From the NCBI RefSeq assembly GCF_026151205.1, contig NC_087082.1, positions 496,001 to 560,000 of the forward strand: 64,000 nt of DNA, written 5' to 3'. This document shows, piece after piece, positions 34,370-44,460 of this stretch. Positions within the stretch are counted from its first letter, which is position 1. Every line of letters starts with the position of its first letter. Under the pieces are notes generated by a model that did no database searches, was not told the origin of the DNA, and saw only the letters and a list, made by a program, of their open reading frames with translations. Origin of the DNA: Bolinopsis microptera. Lineage: Eukaryota > Ctenophora > Tentaculata > Lobata > Bolinopsidae. Position numbers and translations under genes: made by a program.

Positions 34370-36260
34370 CTTTAACAGGAATCTAACGATTTCAATGAAT
34401 GGCAAAAAGTTAGAAAAAGTTTAATGTACAAAGTTTCTTGGGGTGATAATAGACGAACAGCTAAGTTGGGAACCACGTCTTAATCATTTATTTTTAAAGC
34501 TGAACTCCAGTATTGTATCGATTAAGAGAATTTGCAAATTCATTCCCAAATTTGAATATTTGAAACTATACAATGCTCTTTTTATAACACATCTTAGCTA
34601 TTGTATAAGTTTCTGTGGTGGGATCGCTAAACATAAGCTGAATAAAATCTTTGCAATTCAAAAACGATGTATAAGTTATATATCCTGTCATCACTCCTGG
34701 AGTAATGGATATTATATGTTTATTTCAATAAATATAATAATCAGTAAATTAGAATAGAATCTTGTCTTCTTTTCAGCTCACTCTTCTGAAACCTTTTCCT
34801 CTACATTCTCCACCTCATCATCAACTTCCTCATCTTCATCATCAACATCATCACCCCTGTCTTCATCGCTGGTGGTGTGTGCGAGATTTAGGTCCAGTTC
34901 GTCAACAGGTATTGCTTTCTCATAATACCGTCCTCTGTGTCCTCTCACTGCAATTAAAACTGTTTTGAGTAGCTCAAATCGCAAACGACGTCTAAGATTT
35001 GCCATGATGAGGCTTTTGTCCTGGCTGGTCTTGGCTGCCAGAAGTGTTGCCACTCGTTTAAGGAACATGGTAGCCTGTGGGCCCATACCTCCGGTGGTCG
35101 AGAATACAAGGCCATTGCAGGTTCCTTTTTCGATCTGTACACATCGGTCTCCATATTTCCTTTCGTTCTCTCTCTCATGCTTATTGTACATCTTTGCTGG
35201 GGTGTTGTGATTAGCGTTGGATTTGGCTCCGGGGTGTAAAACCCTGATATCAAAAATGCCATCTCCATTGGTGACCACAGACCTCTAGCTGCAATGTCAA
35301 GCCTTGCCCCATCATCCAGAATGGTACCAGGGCGAAGGCTTTCTCCAGTGCATGGCTGGACGATGTATAAGACTGCTATTTGGTAACATTCCCAATTTTG
35401 ATCATAAAGAATACTACTCAACCTGTGCACGTTCAAGAACTTATAACGAACATATGGCTAGCAAGAACTACTATCTTGAACACACTAAACCGTTATTCAC
35501 TGAGCAGAAAATTATGAACCTGGAGAATCTGCACATGTACCATACATTTATGGAACTATTCAAAATTCTTAAATTTGATGTCCCCCAGTCGATTAAAGAT
35601 CTTTTCAAGTTCTGTCCTAGAAATGAAAAACTTCGTCTGATTGTCCCATTACTGAGGTTAGATATCTCCCAACAGAACTTTTTGTACACCTCTACGAAAA
35701 TTTGGAATGATCTCATCCCCTATGTATTCGAAATATGTGATGCTAATGAAGATGGGATAATAATCCCGGTTTTTCCAAAAATTCAGACTTATCAGCCTCG
35801 TCAGGCATTATTAAATCTAACCTTAAAAAGCACTTGCTATCCCTCCAAAATCGAGATGACTCTAATACATGGTGACTAATCTATATTATATCTCAAATTC
35901 TACATCCGGTACGGCTCTGCACACATGATATCTCTCTCTGCCATGAAACATGGGTAACCTTTTGAACTATGATTTAAAACCTAAACCTAAACTAAAACTC
36001 AACTGGGCTCTCCTATGTCACCAAACTAGACCAATAAGCAATTTTAGATAATTATGTTTTTCTATATTTGTATAATAACTAAGTATATTGACGTAGTGGA
36101 TGGTTGAGGGGGTTTCAAGCACAGGTCACTTTCAAATCCTAAAGATAAGCAGTGGCCTTCGGCACTTGAAACCTCTTCAAACCTCCCCTGATTTATTTAT
36201 TATTGATATTGTTTGATTGTGCCGTAAAAATAAATATTTGTTTTATTAATATATTTTGTT
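34370..36260 (+). pseudogene. LINE-C fragment (RT end, C-terminus, 3' UTR), interrupted by an insertion
   Basis: The plus-strand frame encodes the end of an RT (FLGVIIDEQLSWEPRLNHL, LYNALFITHLSYCI, QKRCI) to about 34672. It resumes at 35360 with RLLFGN, STCARSRTYNEH, YLEHTKPLF and IWNDLIPYV to the stop at 35879, and its 3' UTR runs to about 36255. Between the two parts lies a foreign fragment flanked by ACGATGTATAAG duplications. A stop codon at 34422-34424 shows older decay. The element lacks its endonuclease and most of its RT (5'-truncated). The same family has an inverted 3' copy at 31225-31620. Confidence 0.85.
34676..35359 (-). mobile_element. Retroelement fragment inserted in LINE-C with a 12-bp target duplication
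   Basis: ACGATGTATAAG occurs at 34664-34675 and 35360-35371, and removing the insert with one copy restores the LINE-C reading frame exactly. The minus strand encodes GARLDIAARGLWSP, then after a frameshift near 35270 DIRVLHPGAKSN, YGDRCVQIEKG, FSTTGGMGPQATMFLKR and LRFELLKTVLIAVRGHRG, with a very acidic tail. It is the longer relative of the fragment at 31980-32222. A target duplication plus 5' truncation is the signature of target-primed reverse transcription. No clear poly-A tail is visible at its 3' side. Confidence 0.85.
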
Positions 36261-36848
36261 TTATTGTACATCGTGTAGCAAATTTTGTGTTTAATTAATT
36301 TTTAGTTTTGATGTTTAAAAAGTTTTGAATGTGTTAATGCGGTCAAAATTTCAAATTTAAGAGTTTAAGTTTAAGTATATTTTATAGGGTAGCTCAATAT
36401 TTTCTTACTTATTTGAGAAAATACAATTTTGAAGAAATACAATTTTCTTTTGATTTTATCCTTTCGTGATTTTTTCTATTTTATTGTTCTAATTGTAGTT
36501 TTGTCGTCAAAGGTTGTATATTTGGACCTAGCCAATTTTTTACCGTTCAGCAGAGATTGTATTTTTCACAAAGTATCTATTATTCTGAGTACTAGATCGT
36601 CATGAGTATTTAGTTGAAAATTTATTTAGTTGACAATTTACTTATTCAATATTGATTAAATGCTAGAGTTGTAATAATACTTTTTATTTCGTCATTTGGC
36701 TTTGTTTATTACAGTGTTTTATCCTGGGTGGTAGTCAGTTACGCTACAGAAGCGGAAAGTTAGTTGATGTATTCTTGATTAATGCCTTTTCTTTACCTTA
36801 GATTGTATGTCAGATGAACAGATGTAGTGATATCAAGTCAGACCTGTC
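36261..36848. other. AT-rich spacer upstream of SENP8
   Basis: Nothing coding identified. It should contain the SENP8 promoter and any 5' UTR; no clear core-promoter element stands out. Confidence 0.4.
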
Positions 36849-37454
36849 ATGAAAGTTGTTGCCTCTTTTGGGGACACAGCTCTGTACAACAGTGATCTAT
36901 TAACACTTTCCTCTCCTGAATATATCACCGACAATGTCATATCATTATTTCTTGAAATACTCAACGAGGAATGTGAGGAAGTATTTTCCATTTCTCCGAG
37001 TGTTGTTCAGCTCATGAAGTTAACAGAGCCCTCTATGTTGGTAGAAATGTTTGCTGGCCTAGGGTTGAGCGAGTATAAAATAGTCTTGTGTCCAATTAAT
37101 GACAGTAGATCAACAACATGTCAGATGTCTGGTCAACATTGGTCGCTGTTGTGTTACATTCGAGACCAATCTACCGTTTTTCACATTGACTCTTTGAATG
37201 CTTTTAATGCAGCAGAAACTAAAGTAATGGCTTCAAATCTCTCACTTCTGATAGGGCAATCTTTAAAATGCAAGAATCTGTGCTGTGCTCAACAGAAAAA
37301 TGGGTATGACTGTGGTATTCATGTCATTTACTTTGCAAGGGAAATAGTCAAATCTTTCAAGCTCTCTAAGACCTTTGATGCAAAAAGTGTACAAAAGCCA
37401 CTACCAGAATTATATCGGAATTGTCTGATATCTGACATCGAAAAACTACACTAA
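36849..37454 (+). CDS. SENP8: Sentrin-specific protease 8 (NEDD8 protease DEN1)
   Basis: A single exon of 201 codons, close to the usual SENP8 length (about 212). Ulp1-family cysteine protease: SPEYITDNVISLFLEIL is the substrate-groove helix region, with catalytic H97 in GQHWSLL, D114 in FHIDSLN, the oxyanion Gln at 148/149 in CCAQQ and nucleophile C155 in NGYDCGIHVI. SENP8 matures the NEDD8 precursor and removes NEDD8 from proteins other than cullins; it acts in cytosol and nucleus. Identity to SENP8 rather than SUMO proteases is supported by the compact size, the lack of an N-terminal extension, and the CPINDS...GQHWSLL and QQ-NGYDCG arrangement. The start is the first ATG in frame. SENP8 is coded by one exon in many animals. 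PDIA6 starts 580 bp downstream on the same strand, so the two are independent neighbours. Confidence 0.9.
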   Translation: MKVVASFGDTALYNSDLLTLSSPEYITDNVISLFLEILNEECEEVFSISPSVVQLMKLTEPSMLVEMFAGLGLSEYKIVLCPINDSRSTTCQMSGQHWSLLCYIRDQSTVFHIDSLNAFNAAETKVMASNLSLLIGQSLKCKNLCCAQQKNGYDCGIHVIYFAREIVKSFKLSKTFDAKSVQKPLPELYRNCLISDIEKLH

Positions 37455-38035
37455 TAATTGGGATAACTCGAGAATAATTTATTGCTTATTTAACAATGAA
37501 GGTGAATTCATAATGCTTACGATACTTGATATCATTATTCCCAACCTTAGCAAGATATTTCTTTATTATTATTGTTATGACATTGGCTGTATATTCGATA
37601 TTACTGTTTCTGGTGTTTTTATGGTTATAATTGGTGAATAGTTGAACACTGGTGAACACTATACACTACATAAGGATCAAGTTTTGGTTCAAGGGAAGAA
37701 TTTCTACACAAGTTAACTATTATATTTGAATATTTGATATTTATATGTTTTCATTTTTGTACTTTTTAACATTTGCTTGAGAGTTATTCCCTCCTCAAAG
37801 TTAAAAATTTTGATATTTCAACATCTTATCGACTTATATTCGCAAAATACTATTACGATCGCTAAGAAAGTAAGAACAATTGTGACAAGATATTTTATTG
37901 GACTATCATACTTGAATGTATTAAATATCATATATTTTACACTATTAATTTGCACATCAACTGACACCAGTTTAAAATTATTACCAATTCCGATCTTATC
38001 AAACTGAGACTGATCACCAATTTCCCAGTTGAGTC

Positions 38036-41000
38036 ATGTTATTGGTGGCAGTGTCACTTCTCATTGGAAGTGTGTCCTGTTTCTATTCCACTGGAGATAG
38101 CGTGGTGGTGTTGAATCCAGCAAACTTTGACGACAAAGTTATGAACAGCGATTCTATTTGGGTTGTCGAGTTTTACGCACCATGGTAGGTGACCGTGGTG
38201 AATCAAATTTTCTGCATAACATTTTAGGGTGGTGGACCAAATTTAAATGTCACTAAGTAAGACAAAAAGGGCTGAACACCGCTACAATGCTAGATCTAAT
38301 CTACAAATTTGTCAAGATTCAGTTTATTTTTGGCCACCCAAAAAATATCTATATACATGTATATATATATTACATCAGGTGTGGACACTGCAAAGCTTTG
38401 ACTCCAGAATGGAAGAAAGCTGGTAAAGCCCTCAAAGGGATTGTGCAGATTGGAGCAGCCGATGTGGACCAGCACAAGGAACTTGGAAGCAAATTTGGTA
38501 TTCAAGGATTCCCAACTATCAAAATATTTGCTGGAAACAAGAATAAGCCAGTAGATTACAAGGGACCAAGGTTTTTTAATTTATTTACAAATCTACACTG
38601 TTTTATATACCATACTACACATTGAATTAGGATTCCTTTAAATATCAAATTGATTTATTGTAAACTTGTTTACTCTGTAATAAATGGCATAAATGAGTTT
38701 CATTGCTAAAAAATAATACCCATTTTGTACCTCAACTGTTGTTAGTATGAGTAGCAACTTATATAGTTGCATATTTTATACAACTTTTATTATTCAGGAC
38801 TGCAGCTGGTGTCATACAAGAAGCTCTTAGACTGGCAACAGTACTTGCAAACGACCGATTAGCGGGAAAAGGTGACAGCAGCAGTGGTGGTAAGAGCGGG
38901 GGTAAGAGCGGTGGCAACAAGAAGGGAAACCCTGCCGATGTAGTCGAATTAACCAGCTCTATTTTCAACAAAGAGGTCAGTTATAGAGAGGATTTGCATG
39001 AGAATTTTGCTGAACTGTCTAGAGTGCCCAATATTATGTAATGAGCTTGTAGCGCTAACGACCGGCTTCTCCCGTTAAGGGGACCTGGAAAATCGTCAAA
39101 AAATGGGGTCCAAGATTTTCAAAATCGAATAAAAAATGTTCTAAGGCCTATCTCAAAATTCGGCTCGACAGATCTCTTTTAAATGATCCCTAGAACATAT
39201 CCTGAAAGTTTCAGGATGATTCCTCAAAAAATGTAGGAGAAGATAGATTTTTAGACTCGATTTTCAGGGCGCGCGATTGAAAATCGCTCGCGCAATACAA
39301 TTACACATAAGCGCTGACCTTTGACCAGCGATAATTTCGGCTAGGAACAATACTTCTCCATGGGACCAAAAGCAGCTGATAGATATTACTCCCCTCTATC
39401 AGAAACAACTATAAAATCAATTTCGAGATAATTTCGATGAAGACCCCCCCAGCCCCCTTAACAATATAATGGCGCAGGTGTTGGACAGTAAGGATATGTG
39501 GCTGGTAGAATTCTACGCTCCCTGGTGCGGGCACTGTAAGAAGTTAGCTCCCGAGTGGGCTAGCGCTGCTACATCACTCAAGGGAAAAGTAAAGCTTGGT
39601 GCTGTGGACGCTACCCAGTTCGGGGATCTTGCTCAACGATACGGTGTCAAGTATGTATATTCTTTACATTCAGACCCCCCCCCCCCCTTTAAGTGGGTCG
39701 TGGAAAATATCAGAATTTTCTAACTGCTATTATATTGACTATTGAGGTTAAATAATGATGATATGGAATTTGAATATTATATAAATTTACACTATGTGGT
39801 TGGGGCATTTTGCATAGTAAATATGGTTACTACTCCTATATATCATATTATTTGATTGGTATTCGATTTCTGATTATTTTCCTAGGAATATGATTATTAT
39901 ATCTCAATTTGGCTTTAGGTAGGGTGCCCCGCTAAAAGAACTGGATTCTTCCAGGAAGCATCCCGTGCACAGAGCTTGGTCTACATATATATTAAATTAT
40001 TAAGGCCAGAGGGGGGGGGGGGGGGTAAAAGTCGATTTTCCAGTTTTCACATATTTGATCAGAGCTGCTGGAGACGAACAAGAAGAAAAAAACCGGATCG
40101 AAATCTGACCTTGCGTTTTAAAGATATCGCGCGCCAAATATTGAGGTTTACATGTAATTACATGTAAAACTTTAACTTAAACTGTAAAAAGTTAAACATC
40201 CCTTAGTTGAGAATACTGGCCACACCCAGAAGCTGAAACTTGGCACAGTTGTTCCTTGGGCTGTCACCCACAATTCTATTGCACAGAATTTTGATATTTG
40301 CCTCTGTTCTCGAGATATGAGGTTAACTTTACCCCATTTTTCGAAAAATGTCGAATTTGGGGTAAAGTTAACCTCATATCTCCGGTTTTTTCTTCTTGTT
40401 CGTCTCCAGCAGCTCTGAACAAATATATTTCAATCAAAAACTGCAGTTTCTCTGATTGGGTTTAGATTTAGTAACCACTATTTTCTAACTATGTATTTTC
40501 TAACCATTTTCTAACTTCAGAGGATATCCCACTATCAAGTATTTCCCGGCTGGAGCTAAGTTGGACGCGGAAGAGTATGACGGGGGCAGGACTGCAGGAG
40601 ATATTGTGTCCTGGGCTGAGGCTAAACTGGAAGTGTTCGCTGAACCTCCCGAGATAAGAGAGGTAACCTTACAGTGTTATCATTACCACAATTACAACTT
40701 CTTTTTAGTTTGTCTGTCCATAAAACTGCAATTTTGTTTTAAAATCAGGTTATTCGGAATTACTGGGATCTAAAAGGCCTTGTATGTTAGTATTTCAACT
40801 GCCAATTTGCACTCCAATTGAAGAATGAAAATTGGACAAATAATATACCGATCTCATATTGTCACGAAGTTTATTATACATATAATATATATAATATAAT
40901 TTATTATCAGCCTATCTTTCCAGTTGTTGAACGATGAAATGTTTGCGGAAGAGTGCCGAGAGAAGGGGATATGTCTGATCAGTATCCTGCCTGATATCTT

Positions 41001-42134
41001 GGATACAGGTGCTGAAGGAAGAAACAATTACCTCACCACCCTCAAGGAGCTCGGTGATAAATATAAGAAAAGGAAGTGGGGGTAAGTGGTGGCCTATGGG
41101 CTATTTCTTGTATTTAATCTCTTTTTGTTGTTAACTTATCTCGTCATTCCTAAAAAAATTCCTTGTTCTTTTGGATATTAATCGATATTCGGTATTACCT
41201 GTGATTTTGCGAATCAGGAGTTGTTCTATTAACATTTGTGATTTTTTAATTTAACGACCATTGAACCTCAGATGGGCATGGAGTTTTGCTGGAGAACAAG
41301 ACAAACTTGAGGCTGCAATTGAGGTCGGAGGCGCTGGTTACCCTACCATAGTCGCCCTGAACATCAAGAAAAACGCTGTTCTTCATCACAGAGGTGGTTT
41401 CAGCAAGGACAGTATCAACGAGTTCCTCCAGTAAGTAGAGCCACGAACAGTTTCATTAAATCGTACCGTAAGGCGTTTTTGGAAGCCGCGAAAACAATTT
41501 TATAGATCTCCATACTGGAGTAAAGCGCGCGCATGTGCGCGCATCAGATCTACGTAACTCAACTCGATTGTGACACGTATGTTTTAGAAAGCAGGTGCAA
41601 TGTATTCCGCTATTGTGTCGAGACACGTTCGCTACACATTGCACGACACGTTCGCTACACATTGCACTACCGAGTAGCACCATGTTAAAAGTTCGAAAAA
41701 TTAAGACATATACAAAATGAAACTTTGAAATTTGATCGATTGCTTGTTAAGTAAATCAATTGCGAGGGTACTTTGTAATTTCTGCTTTTTGGACTGGTTG
41801 CTAACTTTGCGTATATCAGGTACGTTATTGCTGGACGTATAGCTCCTGCTGTTCTAAGAAAGGACGTTCCTAAGTTGAGGAAAGCAACACCATGGGACGG
41901 CAAAGATGGACAGGTATACAAGTTAATTTGATGACTTCCAAACGCTTGTTACTTGTGATCCTTGTTACTTGTTACTTGTTACTTGTGATCCTTTGATCGA
42001 TAATCTGAAACATAAGTTATAACTACATCTCTTCCTTCCAGATGCCAGAAGAGGAAGATTATTCGGATCTGGATGATGTGGACCTGGACGATATTCCTGT
42101 TGACGAGGAGGGATCTGGTCACTCGGAGCTCTAA
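38036..42134 (+). CDS. PDIA6: Protein disulfide-isomerase A6 (P5)
   Basis: ER thiol-disulfide oxidoreductase that forms and reshuffles disulfides in secretory proteins. Nine exons: 38036-38184, 38379-38570, 38798-38975, 39478-39650, 40521-40662, 40924-41081, 41272-41430, 41820-41913 and 42042-42134. All have GT/AG ends and continuous phase, giving 445 residues (human about 440). Signal peptide [15 protein letters not shown]; thioredoxin domain a with active site CGHC at 51-54, split by intron 1 within the Trp codon before it; a Gly/Ser/Lys-rich linker; thioredoxin domain a' with CGHC at 190-193; then the non-catalytic b domain ([37 protein letters not shown]). The tail is acidic and ends HSEL, a KDEL-like ER-retrieval signal. 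Orthology is supported by domain order a-a'-b. Introns 3 and 4 hold fold-back repeats. A polyadenylation signal lies at 42216. Confidence 0.96.
39074..39462. mobile_element. Small inverted-end repeat in PDIA6 intron 3
   Basis: Starts GTTAAGGGGACC and ends GCCCCCTTAAC, with no coding. Its C-rich right end lies directly before the exon 4 acceptor (AG at 39476-39477) and is the only pyrimidine tract there. Confidence 0.55.
40061..40416. mobile_element. Fold-back element in PDIA6 intron 4
   Basis: Arms of about 36 bp at 40061-40096 and 40381-40416 (AGAGCTGCTGGAGACGAACA and its complement) enclose a second perfect inverted repeat, 24-bp arms at 40313-40336 and 40358-40381 with a 21-nt loop. In RNA the intron could form a long hairpin. 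A poly-G run lies at its left edge (about 40012-40025). Confidence 0.85.
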
Positions 42135-42215
42135 TGCTCGGCCTGCGCTCTAAATTAAAAGATTATTAGCAGTTTTATTCGCTGTGTTGACGTACTTTTA
42201 ACATTTGGTTTCTTA

Positions 42216-42221
42216 AATAAA
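42216..42221 (+). promoter_or_regulatory. Polyadenylation signal of PDIA6
   Basis: AATAAA 82 bp after the PDIA6 stop codon, the first such hexamer downstream. Confidence 0.7.
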
Positions 42222-42953
42222 TTCTTAAGGGGAGAGGAAGCTTCTAGTATTTATGATTGATATTGCTGATATAAATAGATAAATACACTATATTGCTTAT
42301 ATATGTATAAATACACTATATAAATGCATGTTTTGTTCAGACGAATAGGTTGGCTCTGTTTCGATATTTTATTTTATTTTCCATTGTAATATTTGAAGTT
42401 TATATTCCACTGAAAAAAGAAATTAAATGGATTGTTTTCATTGGTCAACAACTTAGTTACAAGCTGCTGGAAATCTCTGAGTGTCTACAGAATATACAGT
42501 ATTTGTGTCACTATTCGCGGAAATCAGGTGTAACAAATAACACTCTTAAAATGTCTTTAATAATATGATAATACTACTCTAAAATAAAATGAAACAAACA
42601 ATTCATGTATTTTAAATCTTGAAACATAATCGAAATTTCACGGTATGAAAGGGAGAGCGAGGCTTTTCATTTTCTGGCGAAATCAGATATTTATAACAAC
42701 AAATTCAACAGCTGGTAGGATAAGATCCAGGTTTTGATTTAGCAGCCTATAGCTAGCATATCAAGCTTTGTATAAGTTCATTTGTCCCAACTTGAACCTT
42801 TGTGTTTATCATAATAGTCTGATTAAAATTAACGAACAACTAGTTTCAAACTTGTAAAATATCATTCACTGCTATGTTTCTGAGATAACTAACTGTCTGA
42901 TCTCTCTTTGAGTCTCGGCCATATTCAATAGGGAACTCTGCAAACATTGACAA
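42222..42953. other. Spacer between PDIA6 and the minisatellites
   Basis: AT-rich, with no gene supported. A 72-codon plus-strand ORF at 42350-42568 has no recognisable feature. Confidence 0.4.
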
Positions 42954-43376
42954 GAGTTCTATATCCCAATGTCACCCATTCTAGAGAGTTATAATCCCAG
43001 TGTCACCCATTCTAGGGAGTTCTAATCCCAGTGTCACCCATTCTAATGAGTTCTATATCCCAGTGTCACCCATTCTAGGGAGTTCTAATCCCAGTGTCAC
43101 CCATTCTAGGGAGTTCTAATCCCAGTGTCACCCATTCTAGGGAGTTCTAATCCTAGTGTCACCCATTCTAGAGAGTTCTAATCCCAGTGTCACCCATTCT
43201 AGGGAGTTTAATCCCAGTGTCACCCATTCTAGAGAGTTCTAATCCCAGTGTCACCCATTCTAGGGAGTTATAATCCCAGTGTCACCCATTCTAGGGAGTT
43301 CTAATGCCAGTGTCACCCATTCTAGGGAGTTCTAATCCCAGTGTCACCCATTCTAGGGAGTTCTAATCCCAGTGTC
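42954..43376. repeat. 31-bp minisatellite, about 14 units
   Basis: Unit beginning GAGTTCTAATCCCAGTGTCA, with minor variants (ATATCC, TATAATCC). It runs directly into the 29-bp array; the junction shares CCCAGTGTC. Confidence 0.97.
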
Positions 43377-44460
43377 CCCAGGTAACGTGCCCCTTACTGG
43401 GTGTCCCCAGGTAACGTGTCCCTTACTGGGTGTCCCCAGGTAACGTGCCCCTTACTGGATGTCCCCAGGTAACGTGCCCCTTACTGGGTGTCCCCAGGTA
43501 ACGTGCCCCTTACTGGGTGTCCCCAGGTAACGTGCCCCTTACTGGGTGTCCCCAGGTAACGTGCCCCTTACTGGGTGTCCCCAGGTAACGTGCCCCTTAC
43601 TGGGTGTCCCCAGGTAACGTGCCCCTTACTGGGTGTCCCCAGGTAACGTGCCCCTTACTGGGTGTCCCCAGGTAACGTGCCCCTTACTGGGTGTCCCCAG
43701 GTAACGTGCCCCTTACTGGGTGTCCCCAGGCAACGTGCCCCTTACTGGGTGTCCCCAGGCAACGTGCCCCTTACTGGGTGTCCCCAGGTAACGTGCCCCT
43801 TACTGGGTGTCCCCAGGTAACGTGCCCCTTACTGGGTGTCCCCAGGTAACGTGCCCCTTACTGGGTGTCCCCAGGTAACGTGCCCCTTACTGGGTGTCCC
43901 CAGGTAACGTGCCCCTTACTGGGTGTCCCCAGGTAACGTGCCCCTTACTGGGTGTCCCCAGGTAACGTTCCCCTTACTGGGTGTCCCCAGGTAACGTGCC
44001 CCTTACTGGGTGTCCCCAGGTAACGTGCCCCTTACTGGGTGTCCCCAGGTAACGTGCCCCTTACTGGGTGTCCCCAGGTAACGTGCCCCTTACTGGGTGT
44101 CCCCAGGTAACGTGCCCCTTACTGGGTGTCCCCAGGTAACGTGCCCCTTACTGGGTGTCCCCAGGTAACGTGCCCCTTACTGGGTGTCCCCAGGTAACGT
44201 GCCCCTTACTGGGTGTCCCCAGGTAACGTGCCCCTTACTGGGTGTCCCCAGGTAACGTGCCCCTTACTGGGTGTCCCCAGGTAACGTGCCCCTTACTGGG
44301 TGTCCCCAGGTAACGTGCCCCTTACTGGGTGTCCCCAGGTAACGTTCCCCTTACTGGGTGTCCCCAGGTAACGTGCCTCTTACTGGGTGTTCCCAGGTAA
44401 CGTGCCCCTTACTGGGTGTCCCCAGGTAACGTTCCCATTACTGGGTGTTCCCAGGTAACG
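43371..44460. repeat. 29-bp minisatellite, about 37 units
   Basis: Unit GTCCCCAGGTAACGTGCCCC plus TTACTGGGT. The right-hand end is more variable (GTTCCC, CCATTA). The last units are read, on the minus strand, as the C-terminal codons and stop of the DEG/ENaC gene. Confidence 0.97.

Noticed and set aside
34092-34424. 110-codon plus ORF and 130-codon minus ORF
   Set aside because: Generated by the 13-bp GCGAAGCAAGAAT repeat and surrounding GC-rich sequence; only the last dozen codons on the plus strand belong to LINE-C.
37777-38007. 76-codon ORF between SENP8 and PDIA6
   Set aside because: AT-rich, no domain, no splice context; treated as spacer.
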